Shown: positions 50,289 through 59,635, numbered from the stretch's first letter. The stretch: DNA of 64,000 nt from Planosporangium mesophilum (GCF_016863255.1 NZ_BOON01000040.1:1-64000); one strand, 5' to 3'. Translations and numbers: made by a program. The notes: generated by a model not told the origin, from the sequence alone.

Positions 50289-53200
50289 GTGGATTTTCGC
50301 GTTCTCGGGCCGCTCGAGGCGGCGGTCGGGGGTCGCGTCGTGGCGGTGGGTCCGCCCCGGGTGGAAAGGATCCTCGCCACCCTGTTGCTGGAGCCGAACC
50401 GGTCGGTCACGCTGTCGAACCTGACGGCCGCCCTGTGGGACGGAAACGCTCCGTCCAGCGCTGATCAGCAGGTGAGGAATGGCGCGGCAGCGCTGCGGCG
50501 TGCGCTGGTGGCGGCCGGCGCGCCGGTTGACATCGTCGTCGCCGGTCACGGCGGGTACCGGCTGGCGATCGAGCCCGGGTGCGTCGACGCCCGGCGGTTC
50601 ACCGAGAACCTCGACCGGGCCAGGCTGTTGGCGCGCCAGGGCCGGCTCGAGCAGGCGACCGACGGTGCGCGGGCGGCCCTGGGACTGTGGCGTGGCGACC
50701 CCTTCACCGGAATGGACGGCCGTTTCATCCGGTCGGCGGCCACCCGGTTGGTGGAGCAGCGCATCACCGCCCTCGAGGAGTACGTCGAATGGGAACTCGC
50801 GCTCGGGCGCGACGAGCGCGTGAGCGGTGAGCTCGGCCGACTCGTCGATGAGTATCCGCACCGCGAGGTGTTCGTCGGACAGTGGATGCGCCTGCTGTAC
50901 CGCGCCGGCCGCCATGTGGAAGCGCTGGCCGCCTACCGGCAGCTACGGCGGCGGCTGGTCGACGAGTTCGGCGTCGAACCCGGTCCGGACCTTCAGCGGC
51001 TGCACACGGCGATACTGACCGGCGACCCCGGGCTGAGGACGCCCGCACCCGGCCCGGTGACGCTGGCCCGGCCGGTACCCCCGCCGTCGCCGGACGGCGG
51101 TACGGTCCGGCCGGCCCAACTGCCGCCGAAGCCGACGGGGTTTGTCGGCCGGGCCGCGCATCTTGCCGAGCTCGACGGTCTGCTCCCGGACGAGGGGCAG
51201 CCGGACGCGCATGCCGTCGTCGTGGCCATCACCGGCAGCGCGGGCGTCGGCAAGACGGCGCTGGCGGTGCACTGGGCCAGCCGGGCCCGTCGCCGCTTCC
51301 CCGACGGCCAGCTCTACGTCAATCTCCGCGGCTACGACCCGCGTCCGCCCGTACCACCGGTCCAGGCGCTGGGGCACTTGCTGTGCGGGCTCGGTGTCGC
51401 GCCCGAACGGATACCGCCTGGACTGGAGGATGCCGCCGCGATGTACCGCAGCGTGCTCGCCGACCGGCGGGTACTGGTGCTCCTCGACAACGCCGCCGAT
51501 GCCGAGCAGGTGCGCCCGTTGCTGCCGGGCGGCTCGTCCAGCTTCGTGGTCGTCACCAGCCGGCGGAGACTCGGCGGACTCGTCGCGCTGGACGGCGCCC
51601 GGGAACTGTTCCTCGAGGTGCTCTCGCCGGACGAGGCCCGGACGTTGCTGGCCGGTATCCTCGGCGCCGAGCGGGTGGACGGCGAGCCGACGGCAGCGGC
51701 CGACCTGGCCCGGCTGTGCGGGTACCTCCCGCTCGCGGTGCGCGTCGCCGCAGCCAACCTGGCCCGGCCGGGGCGAAGCCTCGCCGCGTACACCGCCGAC
51801 CTACGGGACGGCAACCGACTGGCGGCCCTCACGGTCACCGGCGACGAGCGGGCGACGGTACGGGCGACCTTCGATCTGTCGTACGCGGCGCTACCGGCCG
51901 CGGCCAGCCGTCTGTTCCGCCTGGTCGGCCTCGTACCTGGCCCGGATCTCACGGTCGCCGCGGCGGCCGCGCTGCTGGACGCCACGACCGGCGAGGCCGC
52001 TCAGGCGGTCGCGCACCTGACCGCCGCGTGCCTGCTCGAGGAGCACGTGCCCGACCGCTACACCTGCCATGATCTGCTACGCGCGTATGCGGCCGGCCGC
52101 GTGTACGACGACTGTGACGAGGCCGCGCGACGGGCCGCCCTGGGGAGGCTGTTCGACTATTACCTCCACACCGCCGACGCGGCCGCCCGGGTCGTCTACC
52201 CGCATCTGGTGCGGCTGCCGGTGCCCGCCGGATCCGGTTCGGCGGTCTTCGACGAGCGCACCACGGCGGTCGCCTGGCTCGACTCCGAGCGGGCCAACCT
52301 GGTCGCCGCGATCTCCCATGCCGCCGACCACGGGCCCCTGCCGGTGGCCTGGCTGCTCGCCGACGCCGCGCGCGGAGTGCTCGCGCTCGGCATGCACGTG
52401 CCGGACGCGCTCGCCGCCGCCACCGCCGCGCTGCGCGCCGCCCGAGCGGCCGGGCACCTGGCCGGCGAGGCGGCCGCCCGGATCGGCCTGGCCACACCGC
52501 AGTGGCTGCGCGGCAGGGCCGCCGAGGCCCGCGACCAGTACCTGCGGGCGTGTGAGCTGGCCGGACTCGCCGGCTGGGAGGAGGGCGTGGCGGCCGCCAT
52601 GGGTAACGTCGCCGCGATCGACATCGAACTCGGCCACCGGCAGCAGGCCGCCCGCCGGCTCGCCGACGTACTGGAGATCAACCGGCGACTGGGCCGGCTG
52701 GCGGGGCAGGCCAGTAACCTCAACAACCTCGCGTACCTGCACGCGGACCTCGGAGACCTGGAACAGGCCGCCGACCATGCCCGGCAGGCGATCGTGCTGT
52801 ACCAGAAGACCGGCTCGCGCAGCGGCGAGGCGTTCGCGCTGACCAACCTCGGTCAGGCCGAGCAACGGATGGGGTACCTCGACGAAGCCGTGTCGCATCT
52901 GGACGCCGCCGTCGCACTCCACCGGGAACTGGGCAATCGGGGAAGCCAGGCGGATGCGCTGAACGGCCTGGCGGCGGCGCACCGCGACGCGGGCCGTCAT
53001 GCCGAGGCCCTTGAACTGGCCGGCGCCGCTCTCGAACTGGCCGACGGCACGGGTTACCAGAAGTTCCGTGCCGACGCCTTCAACGTCCTGGGCACGGTGT
53101 ACCGGGAACTGGGCTGCTGTCAGAGGTCACGTGACCACCACGAGCGGGCCCTCGAGTCGGCCCGGACGATCGGCAACCCGTACGCCGAAGCCACCGCCCT

Positions 53201-53558
53201 GATCGGGCTGGCCGCCGTCCTGACCCGGCAGGACCGGTACGACCAGGCCGCCGACCTCGCCCGGGAGGCGCTGCGGGTCAGTACCGACATGGGGTTTGCG
53301 ACCCTGCGCGCCCAGGCGCTGACCTGTCTTGCCCGCGTCCAGCTGGCCGTCGGCAGCCTCGCCGAGGCCTGCCGCGACGGCGAGTGCGCGGTGACGGCCC
53401 TGCGCGGCACCGGCGCCCGACTGGAGCTGACCCGCACCCACGCCCTCCTCGCCGAGGTGCACGAGCGCGCCGGTCGACCCGACCACGCCGCCGAGCACCG
53501 GCGTCGGGCGGCCGACCTTCGTGTCGAGGCCGGCGATCCCGCTACCCGGCCGGGCTGA
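50289..53558 (+). CDS. SARP-family regulator with NB-ARC and TPR domains (AfsR-like)
   Basis: The protein is 1089 aa. I chose GTG 50289 because GGGGGAGG is spaced 5 bases before it and MDFRVLGPLEA is the usual SARP start; ATG 50274 is the alternative. Layout: OmpR-type winged helix (about 10-90), BTAD (about 95-245), an NB-ARC ATPase with Walker A GSAGVGKTA near residue 316 and Walker B-like VLVLLDNAAD, then tetratricopeptide repeats (about 660-1060) with ALTNLGQAEQRMGYLDEA-type units. SARPs activate secondary-metabolite or developmental genes by binding direct repeats. Such a repeat lies just downstream, before a secreted-protein gene. Confidence 0.93.
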   Translation: MDFRVLGPLEAAVGGRVVAVGPPRVERILATLLLEPNRSVTLSNLTAALWDGNAPSSADQQVRNGAAALRRALVAAGAPVDIVVAGHGGYRLAIEPGCVDARRFTENLDRARLLARQGRLEQATDGARAALGLWRGDPFTGMDGRFIRSAATRLVEQRITALEEYVEWELALGRDERVSGELGRLVDEYPHREVFVGQWMRLLYRAGRHVEALAAYRQLRRRLVDEFGVEPGPDLQRLHTAILTGDPGLRTPAPGPVTLARPVPPPSPDGGTVRPAQLPPKPTGFVGRAAHLAELDGLLPDEGQPDAHAVVVAITGSAGVGKTALAVHWASRARRRFPDGQLYVNLRGYDPRPPVPPVQALGHLLCGLGVAPERIPPGLEDAAAMYRSVLADRRVLVLLDNAADAEQVRPLLPGGSSSFVVVTSRRRLGGLVALDGARELFLEVLSPDEARTLLAGILGAERVDGEPTAAADLARLCGYLPLAVRVAAANLARPGRSLAAYTADLRDGNRLAALTVTGDERATVRATFDLSYAALPAAASRLFRLVGLVPGPDLTVAAAAALLDATTGEAAQAVAHLTAACLLEEHVPDRYTCHDLLRAYAAGRVYDDCDEAARRAALGRLFDYYLHTADAAARVVYPHLVRLPVPAGSGSAVFDERTTAVAWLDSERANLVAAISHAADHGPLPVAWLLADAARGVLALGMHVPDALAAATAALRAARAAGHLAGEAAARIGLATPQWLRGRAAEARDQYLRACELAGLAGWEEGVAAAMGNVAAIDIELGHRQQAARRLADVLEINRRLGRLAGQASNLNNLAYLHADLGDLEQAADHARQAIVLYQKTGSRSGEAFALTNLGQAEQRMGYLDEAVSHLDAAVALHRELGNRGSQADALNGLAAAHRDAGRHAEALELAGAALELADGTGYQKFRADAFNVLGTVYRELGCCQRSRDHHERALESARTIGNPYAEATALIGLAAVLTRQDRYDQAADLAREALRVSTDMGFATLRAQALTCLARVQLAVGSLAEACRDGECAVTALRGTGARLELTRTHALLAEVHERAGRPDHAAEHRRRAADLRVEAGDPATRPG

Positions 53559-53627
53559 CGACGGCGCGTCCGCCGGCTGCCCGACGTTCATGGGTCGTCG
53601 GCACGGGCAACCGGCCGTGCCGTCCGG

Positions 53628-53649
53628 TCAATGTCCGCTCAATGTCCGC
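53628..53649 (+). promoter_or_regulatory. SARP-box-like tandem 11-bp repeat
   Basis: TCAATGTCCGC occurs twice in a row (53628-53638 and 53639-53649). SARP proteins bind direct heptamers at an 11-bp period, which fits. It is 82 bp before the secreted-protein start. Binding by the upstream SARP is inferred. Confidence 0.5.
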
Positions 53650-53731
53650 TCGCCGTCCTGGCCCCGGGATGCCGGCCGAACGACAGTGGAGCGTACAGAG
53701 ATCAACCAGTGACGATCTGGAAGGAACGTTC

Positions 53732-54199
53732 ATGAATCGACCGGCGCAGCTACGGCGAGGACTGATCGCGTGTGTCGCGGCGGCAGTGTTCGGCCTCATG
53801 GCAACGCCCGCACACGCCGCTGAGGTGGGGAGCTCCGCCGCCACGGCGAAGCAGTCCACCGTCAGTACGATGAGCCAGGCATCCCCGCGAGACGACTGCT
53901 ACGCGATGGCCATGTACCCGTGGAACAAGAGCGGACGGATCCAGTTCGATGGTGTGTTCTCCTGCATGAACTACAACCAGTGGAACCAGGCGCGGGTGTC
54001 GGTCGAGGTCTACTCCAACGGCGGAGCCAACTACCTCGGGAAGACCGAGCACACCTGCTTCAGTGATCTGGACGGCAAGATGTGTTACGGCGACACCGCC
54101 ACGTGGACGTACTCGCCCGGCAACTGGTGCACGGTTGTGCAGGTCTACATCTGGCCCGCGTTGATGATGTTCCAGGACAAGAGCTGCAAACAGATTTAG
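53732..54199 (+). CDS. Small secreted six-cysteine protein
   Basis: This 155-aa protein has a Sec signal peptide (residues 1-30, ending AHAAE) and a mature part of about 125 residues with six cysteines (DDCYAM, FSCMNY, HTCFSD, KMCYGD, NWCTVV, KSCKQI), suiting three disulfides. GGAAGG precedes ATG 53732. I recognise no family. It lies just after the SARP gene with a SARP-box-like repeat upstream, and ends at a strong terminator. It resembles in kind, not in sequence, small secreted inhibitors and developmental proteins of actinomycetes. Confidence 0.8.
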   Translation: MNRPAQLRRGLIACVAAAVFGLMATPAHAAEVGSSAATAKQSTVSTMSQASPRDDCYAMAMYPWNKSGRIQFDGVFSCMNYNQWNQARVSVEVYSNGGANYLGKTEHTCFSDLDGKMCYGDTATWTYSPGNWCTVVQVYIWPALMMFQDKSCKQI

Positions 54200-54250
54200 C
54201 GGCATAGTTCGGCCGCCCGGGTAGCGGCGGTCACCGGACGGTGATGACAC

Positions 54251-54283
54251 GCGAACGCGCCTTCGACCGGAAGGCGCGTTCGC
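54251..54283 (+). terminator. Terminator of the secreted-protein gene
   Basis: Perfect 14-bp arms (GCGAACGCGCCTTC at 54251-54264, complement at 54270-54283) with a 5-nt loop lie 51 bp after the stop at 54199. Confidence 0.8.
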
Positions 54284-54301
54284 TGCCGTCACCCTGGCAG
54301 G

Positions 54302-54419
54302 CCGGTGCGCTCGCCGACGAGAGCGCGCGAAGCGCGACGACGTCCGCAAGCTGAGCCGGACCGCTTTCGCGATGCTGGAACAGGGGCTGGGGGAGTACGC
54401 GCGCAAACCATCACGTTGA
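54302..54419 (+). pseudogene. Possible C-terminal gene fragment
   Basis: A frame ending at 54419 encodes RRRERAKRDDVRKLSR and AFAMLEQGLGEYARKPSR with good codon bias but no credible start; the upstream sequence is a terminator. It may be the tail of a lost gene and abuts the convergent AraC gene. Confidence 0.25.
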
Positions 54420-54420
54420 G

Positions 54421-55428
54421 TCAGCGGCGCAGCGTGGCCGAGGGTGGTTCGCCGAACCGCGCCCGGTACGCGGCCGCGAACCGGCCGGTGTGAGTGAACC
54501 CGTAACGCATCGCCACGTCGGTGACCGTGACCCCGGTGGCGGGATCCAGCCGCAGCAGTTCCTCGTGCGCCTGTTCGAGGCGGTGACGGCGCACGTACGA
54601 CATGGGTGAGGTACCCAGCTGCCGGCGGAACGCCGCGTGCAGGGAGCGTTCGCTGGTGCCGGCGAACGCGGCCAGGTCGGCCACGGTGAAGGCCGTCTGC
54701 GGCGACGAGTGGATGAGCTCGACGACCCGGCGAACGACCCGCGGCGCCGGCAGCGAGCGTGCCGAGAAGATGGCGTCGGTGTAGTTGTGCCGCTGGCCCA
54801 GCAGAAGCGCCGTCAGGATGCCGTGCTCGATCTCCGCGGCCAGGACCGGGGGCGGGCCGGCCTTGCCACACCGTTCGAGCGCCAGCCGCAGGGTCTGCAC
54901 CGCCGCCGTCACGCCTTGGCCCCCGCTCTCCAGGTCCAGCTCCGGCTGGAAGACCACCGGCTGGTGGATGGGCTCGTCCAGCAGGTTCCGCAGGTACCGC
55001 TCGACGAGGGGCTTCTCGACGGTCAGCATGAGCTGCCGCATGCCGGGGGTCCACCGCATCGCGACGGTGTCGCGGTAGCAGAAGACGGCTGCACGCGTGC
55101 CACCGGCGACGACGGTGTGCCCGGCGACCTCGGTGAGCATCGCGCCGCCGTACACGAAGCTCACGGTCACCAGGCTGATCGGCGGCGAGCAGGTGATCTC
55201 GACGGCCGGTCCGTACGTGGACGACATCAGGCCCAGTCCGTTGACCGACCGGTACTGGACGCGGGCGAGGAAGCGGCGCTCGCGGTCGAGCACCCTCATG
55301 TGGTGGATGTTGTTCAGGAGTCGTTGCGTCCGGGTCCTCGCCTCGGACATGACCCCGGTGCGGATCACGGTGGGGTGCGGAAGCCGGATGTCCTGCTCTT
55401 CGTCCATGGACGCGTACGGCGCGGGCAT
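54421..55428 (-). CDS. AraC-family regulator
   Basis: This 335-aa protein starts at ATG 55428 with GGAGG 6 bases upstream. The N-terminal two-thirds are the AraC_binding_2-type ligand domain, and two helix-turn-helix units form the C-terminus (TVADLAAFAGTSERSLHAAF and VTDVAMRYGFTHTGRFAAAY). It is divergent from the hydrolase-monooxygenase pair at 55599-57583, which it probably activates. Confidence 0.9.
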   Translation of the reverse strand: MPAPYASMDEEQDIRLPHPTVIRTGVMSEARTRTQRLLNNIHHMRVLDRERRFLARVQYRSVNGLGLMSSTYGPAVEITCSPPISLVTVSFVYGGAMLTEVAGHTVVAGGTRAAVFCYRDTVAMRWTPGMRQLMLTVEKPLVERYLRNLLDEPIHQPVVFQPELDLESGGQGVTAAVQTLRLALERCGKAGPPPVLAAEIEHGILTALLLGQRHNYTDAIFSARSLPAPRVVRRVVELIHSSPQTAFTVADLAAFAGTSERSLHAAFRRQLGTSPMSYVRRHRLEQAHEELLRLDPATGVTVTDVAMRYGFTHTGRFAAAYRARFGEPPSATLRR

Positions 55429-55598
55429 GGCCACCTCCATGCATGACGGCTGATGTGCAGAATCACCGCGATACGCCGGGAAAGTCAACCAGCGTGCGGG
55501 AACCGGCCCGACGGTGCGGAAAGCGGCTCGTCGGCGGCTTACCGGGCTCCTACCGTCGGCAACGTCCACATCGGCAGGACGGACGCGGGAGGTGTGCC

Positions 55599-56423
55599 GT
55601 GGCGCAGGTGGCCAACGACGTAGGGCAGGCAACGGTCGAATATCTCGATTTCCCCGGTGGCCGGGTCCAGCTGTTCCGGGGCGGTGCGGGTACCCCGGTT
55701 CTCTTCCTGCACGCAGCGGGCGGGGCGGGGGAGTGGCACGAATTCCACGAACTGCTCGCGCGGCGGTTCGAGGTGTTCGCGCCCGACCACCCGGGGTTCG
55801 GCGGCTCCGACGAGCTGGCCGAGGTCGAGGGCGTCGACGACCTCGTCTACCACTACCTCGACCTCATCGAACGGCTCGGGCTCGAGCGTCCGCACGTCGT
55901 CGGGGCCTCGTTCGGCGGCTGGGTCGCGGCCGAGCTCGCCGTCGCACGCCCGGATGCGATCGGCTCGCTGGTACTGCTCGGCCCGGCCGGGCTGCGGCTT
56001 CCCGACCACCCGGTCACCGACCTGTTCCTGCTGACGCCCGACCAGCTCCCCGGTGCGCTCTTCGCCGACCCGGCAAAGGCCTCGGCGCTCTTTCCCGCCG
56101 AGCCGAGCATCGAAGACGTGCTGACCGCGTACCGCGACATGACGGCGTTCGCCCGGTTCGCGTGGAACCCGTTCCTGTGCAACCCGAAGCTGGAACGCCG
56201 GCTGCACCGCATCACCGCGCCGACGCTGGTGGTCTGCCCCTCGGGCGACAAGATCGTCCCGGTGGAGCACGGGCGGCGGTACGCCGAACGGATCCCGGAC
56301 GCCGGGTTCGCGCTGGTCGAGAAGTGCGGTCACGCCATGTACTTCGAACGCCCCGGCGAATTCGCCGAGCTCATCACCAAGTTCCTGACGACGGGTGCCG
56401 ACGAGAGTGGAGCGCGCCGATGA
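55599..56423 (+). CDS. Alpha/beta hydrolase (meta-cleavage-product hydrolase-like)
   Basis: This 274-aa enzyme has the triad Ser104 (GASFGGW), Asp217 (PSGDKIVP) and His245 (CGHAMYFERP). GTG 55599 has GGGAGG upstream; the frame is open earlier but lacks a site. Size and motifs resemble epoxide or meta-cleavage hydrolases. Its stop overlaps the start of the flavin monooxygenase (ATGA), so the two act on one pathway, possibly breaking a product of oxygenation. Confidence 0.9.
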   Translation: MAQVANDVGQATVEYLDFPGGRVQLFRGGAGTPVLFLHAAGGAGEWHEFHELLARRFEVFAPDHPGFGGSDELAEVEGVDDLVYHYLDLIERLGLERPHVVGASFGGWVAAELAVARPDAIGSLVLLGPAGLRLPDHPVTDLFLLTPDQLPGALFADPAKASALFPAEPSIEDVLTAYRDMTAFARFAWNPFLCNPKLERRLHRITAPTLVVCPSGDKIVPVEHGRRYAERIPDAGFALVEKCGHAMYFERPGEFAELITKFLTTGADESGARR

Positions 56424-57583
56424 AGTTCGTCTTCTTCCACCTGATGCCCTACCCGTACCTGCCGGACGACTTCGACGAGAGGTACCCGTCGCCGTCACTG
56501 AACTTCCCCCGTAAGTTCTTCGACCGGGCACTCGGCAACCGGCTCTACCACCGGTACCTCGACGAACTCGAGTACGCCGAGAGGCTCGGCTTCGACGGCA
56601 TCGCCGTCAACGAGCACCACCAGAGTGCGTACGGGTTGATGCCGTCGCCCAACATCATGGCCGCCGCTCTCGCCAGACGGACCGAGCGGGCGCAGGTCAT
56701 GGTGCTCGGCAACGCGATCGGGGTGCGTGGTAACCCCCTCCGGGTGGCGGAGGAGATCGCCATGCTCGACCACCTCAGCAACGGGCGGGTGGTCTCCGGC
56801 TTCGTCCGCGGCATCGGCTGGGAGTACTTCGGGCACAGCGTCAACCCGACCCGGTCCCGCGACCGGTTCAACGAGGCCCACGACCTGATCATCAAGGCGT
56901 GGACGGCCGACGAGCCGTTCCAGTGGATCAGCCCCAACTACGAGTACCGGTACGTCAACGTGTGGCCGCGGACGCTGCAGGAACCGCACCCGCCCATCTA
57001 CATCCCGGGTGCGGGCAGCACCGAGACGATGACGTTCGTCGCCGAGCACGGCTACACGTACATGTCGGTGTACGCGGACACGCGCGTGGTCCGCCGCTGG
57101 TTCGACGGGTACCGGCGCGCGGCCGAGGAGATCGGGATCGCGCCCGACCCGGAGAAGATCGCGTTCTCGGTACCGATCTACGTGGCCGAGACCGACGAGC
57201 AGGCCCACCGCGAGGGCCGCCAGCACGTCGAGTGGCTGTTCCACAAGGGACTGAAGCAGAGCACATCGCTCGTCTTCCCGCCCGGGTACATGTCACCCGG
57301 CTCCATGCGTGGCCTGCTGGTGGCCGGGATGAAGGCCTACACCGAGATGTCGTACGAGGAGCTGCTGGCGGGCGGGTACGTCGTCGTCGGCAGCCCCGAA
57401 TCCGTCACATCCCGGCTGCGGGAGCTTCAGGAGGAGTTGGGCTTCGGCCAGCTCATCGGGCTGTTCTCGATCGGTGACATCACGCACGAGCAGACCACCC
57501 GCAGCATGGAACTGTTCGCGTCCGAGGTGATGCCGGCGCTGCGACCGCTCGGCGTCGCCTGCGGCGTGACCGCGGCCTCCTGA
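56420..57583 (+). CDS. Luciferase-like (LLM) flavin-dependent monooxygenase
   Basis: This 387-aa protein belongs to the bacterial luciferase-like/flavin-utilising monooxygenase family (FDGIAVNEHHQSAYGLMPSP, GNAIGVRGNPLRVAEEIAML, GRVVSGFVRGIGWEYFG). Such enzymes use reduced FMN from a separate reductase; an NADPH-dependent FMN reductase gene lies convergently just downstream. The substrate is unknown. It overlaps the hydrolase gene by 4 bp. Confidence 0.93.
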   Translation: MKFVFFHLMPYPYLPDDFDERYPSPSLNFPRKFFDRALGNRLYHRYLDELEYAERLGFDGIAVNEHHQSAYGLMPSPNIMAAALARRTERAQVMVLGNAIGVRGNPLRVAEEIAMLDHLSNGRVVSGFVRGIGWEYFGHSVNPTRSRDRFNEAHDLIIKAWTADEPFQWISPNYEYRYVNVWPRTLQEPHPPIYIPGAGSTETMTFVAEHGYTYMSVYADTRVVRRWFDGYRRAAEEIGIAPDPEKIAFSVPIYVAETDEQAHREGRQHVEWLFHKGLKQSTSLVFPPGYMSPGSMRGLLVAGMKAYTEMSYEELLAGGYVVVGSPESVTSRLRELQEELGFGQLIGLFSIGDITHEQTTRSMELFASEVMPALRPLGVACGVTAAS

Positions 57584-57622
57584 ATGGTCCGCCCGCTCTC
57601 CCGCCGGCGGAGCGGTCGGCGT

Positions 57623-58201
57623 TCACGCGCGGCACGGGTGCGCCGTGGCGAAGCTGACGACCTGGCGGCCGACCGTCTCCAGTTGGAAGCGCGCCGGCTC
57701 GTCCGTGCACGCGCCGGTGGCCGTGTCGAAGACCGGCATCGAGGCGTTGAGCGCGGCGCCGAGCGGGGTCGGCCAGCCCCGTAGCGCGTGCGCGCAGGTG
57801 CGGAGGGTGTGCAGGGTCGAGACGGCCGCCTGCCAGCCGTACGCCACGGCGATGCAGCCGACCGCCAGTCCGCTCAGGTACGGGCGGTCGTCGTACCGCA
57901 GGTCCTCGACGTAGTCCAGGGCGTTCTTCACCATCCCCGAGACGGTGCCGTGGTACCCCGGGGACGCGATGAGCAGGGCGTCGGCGTCGCGCAGCGCCGC
58001 CACGAACGCGAGCGCCTCGTCCGAGCGCTCCGGACTCTCCGGGTCGTAGATCGGAAGCATCAGCGCCCGCCCGGTGATCAGCTCGACGGTCGCGCCTTCG
58101 TCCGCGGCGGCCCCGGCCGCGATCCGCAGGGCACGTTCGGAGCTGGAGTCGTGCCTCGTCGTACCCCCGATCCCGAGAACCCGTACCGCATTTCCGCCCA
58201 T
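57623..58201 (-). CDS. NADPH-dependent FMN reductase
   Basis: This 192-aa flavodoxin-like protein has the SsuE/NADPH-FMN-reductase signatures: VLGIGGTTRHDSSSERAL at the N-terminus, the flavin loop ASPGYHGTVSGMVKNALDY, and GWQAA. It would supply FMNH2 to the luciferase-like enzyme encoded convergently at 56420-57583. ATG 58201 has GGAGG upstream. The two genes face each other, so they are not one operon. Confidence 0.9.
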   Translation of the reverse strand: MGGNAVRVLGIGGTTRHDSSSERALRIAAGAAADEGATVELITGRALMLPIYDPESPERSDEALAFVAALRDADALLIASPGYHGTVSGMVKNALDYVEDLRYDDRPYLSGLAVGCIAVAYGWQAAVSTLHTLRTCAHALRGWPTPLGAALNASMPVFDTATGACTDEPARFQLETVGRQVVSFATAHPCRA

Positions 58202-58409
58202 GTTCGCCTCCGCGGCGCTCGTCGCGAACTCGAATGCCTGCCGCGACGGTAGGTGCGGCCGGCACGCGGGCACGAGCCGCTTCCGGCACGAACGAGCCGT
58301 TTCCGGCAGCCCGCCTAACCGTGCTCGTGGCTTGCGGGACCAGTTCAGCAGCGCGCCGACCGGCGAGCGCAGCCAGTCGCGCTTCTGCCCCGTATCGGAG
58401 GTGAATGAG

Positions 58410-58679
58410 ATGAGTCAGCAGTCTGTAGGGGCACCCGAGGCGGACCGGCAGGAGCGCGAGAGGGCGGTCCTTGGCGATCAGGACCGCGACGGCCGGGCTG
58501 GCGACGATACGGTTGTTGACGAGGTGGCCGTGGACGACCCCGGCAGTGACACCGGGCAGGTGCTCGGTCAGAGCGTTCCCATCCGGCGTCACGTCGCGGA
58601 GGCGGTCCCCGGCTCGCCGGAGACCGGCGCGGTATACACCGAAGAGGGCAGGCCGAGCGCCGAGAAGCCGTACACGTAG
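58410..58679 (+). CDS. Small acidic disordered protein (89 aa)
   Basis: ATG 58410 has GGAGG 8 bases upstream. The 89-aa product is highly acidic, rich in Asp, Glu, Gly and Arg, with no hydrophobic core. I recognise no family. A strong hairpin follows 18 bp after the stop, supporting a real transcript. Confidence 0.55.
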   Translation: MSQQSVGAPEADRQERERAVLGDQDRDGRAGDDTVVDEVAVDDPGSDTGQVLGQSVPIRRHVAEAVPGSPETGAVYTEEGRPSAEKPYT

Positions 58680-58697
58680 GGCGCCGACGTAACTCAC

Positions 58698-58741
58698 GGA
58701 GGAAGGATGGGCAGCTCGGTGAAGCTGTCCATCCGTCCTCC
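58698..58741 (+). terminator. 18-bp hairpin terminator
   Basis: The arms at 58698-58715 and 58724-58741 pair with one A-G mismatch and one G-U wobble around an 8-nt loop. It lies 18 bp after the stop of the small acidic protein. Confidence 0.75.
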
Positions 58742-58844
58742 GCTGGCTTTCAGCGCTGGTCGTACAGGCGGCGGACCTTCGGCGCGAGGGCGGCGCGCGC
58801 CGTTCTGAAGCCCGACGTCCGCCGCGGGCCAGCAGAATAGGCCG

Positions 58845-59474
58845 ATGAGCTACCCACCCGAGCCGTGGCACCTGCGCGGTCAGCTGTACCTCTCGGTCTG
58901 GCTCGTACCCCGCGACCGGCTGCCCCCACTGCCCGACGGGCTCGCGGCGACGGTACGCCCGGTCACGGTCGGCGGCCACGCGATCGTCGGTACCGCGTGG
59001 GTCGACTACGAGCCGGGCGGGGTCCTGTCGTACCGCGAACTGCTCTCGGCAGTACTGGTCCGCGAACGCAACCATCCGCAGGTGACCATTGTGGACATCT
59101 GGGTGGACAGCCCGGCCTCGCGCGACGGCGGCCGGGAGATGTGGGGCATCCCGAAGGAGCTGGCGGACCTGGAGGTCGGGTCACCGGCCCCCGGAGTGGT
59201 CCGGGCGGCCGCCGGAGGCATCGCGGAGGCGCGGATCTCGCTGGGGCGGCCGCTCCCCGGGCGGTGGCCGACGAGGCTGTCGGTGGCGCAGTGGCTGAGG
59301 GGTCGGGTCGAGGTGACGCCGGTGCGCGGCCGGGCCGGTATCCGGTCGGCGACGGCGACCTGGCGGGTGGCGCCCGCCGGCCCGCTGGCGTACCTGAGCG
59401 GTCGCCGGCCCTGGCTGACCGTGGCACTCCGCGACTTCCGGATGGTCTTCGGGGAGCCAGAGGCGGGAGCGTAA
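58845..59474 (+). CDS. Acetoacetate decarboxylase-superfamily protein
   Basis: The 209-aa protein has the ADC-superfamily pattern with YRELLSAVLV, IWVDSPASRDGGREMWGIPKELADL and a final beta strand end. In true acetoacetate decarboxylase a Schiff-base Lys is required; a Lys is present in IPKEL near residue 105, but assignment is not certain. Many actinomycete members are uncharacterised. It is monocistronic, with no close partner. Confidence 0.75.
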   Translation: MSYPPEPWHLRGQLYLSVWLVPRDRLPPLPDGLAATVRPVTVGGHAIVGTAWVDYEPGGVLSYRELLSAVLVRERNHPQVTIVDIWVDSPASRDGGREMWGIPKELADLEVGSPAPGVVRAAAGGIAEARISLGRPLPGRWPTRLSVAQWLRGRVEVTPVRGRAGIRSATATWRVAPAGPLAYLSGRRPWLTVALRDFRMVFGEPEAGA

Positions 59475-59622
59475 ACACGCCGGCCGGACGCGGCGAGCGC
59501 CCGGCCGGTAGCGATACGCGAGTTCAGGATGCGGTGCAGGTCACCGTCGGCGGGTTGTTAACCAGTTAAGTTAGAAGAGGGCGGTACGCCCGGCCGGGCG
59601 CGACGCGGTAGCGGCACAATAG

Positions 59623-59635
59623 TGACCAGTGGTCA
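59623..59635. promoter_or_regulatory. TetR operator A (13-bp palindrome)
   Basis: TGACCAGTGGTCA is palindromic about the central G. The same site occurs at 61147-61159 and a one-base variant at 61132-61144. Here it lies just after a -10-like CACAAT and 15 bp before the TetR start, so the regulator probably represses itself. Confidence 0.75.

Noticed and set aside
49604-54199. A biosynthetic gene cluster around the SARP regulator
   Set aside because: No polyketide, peptide synthetase, terpene or RiPP enzyme gene lies nearby. The only adjacent candidate target is a secreted protein.
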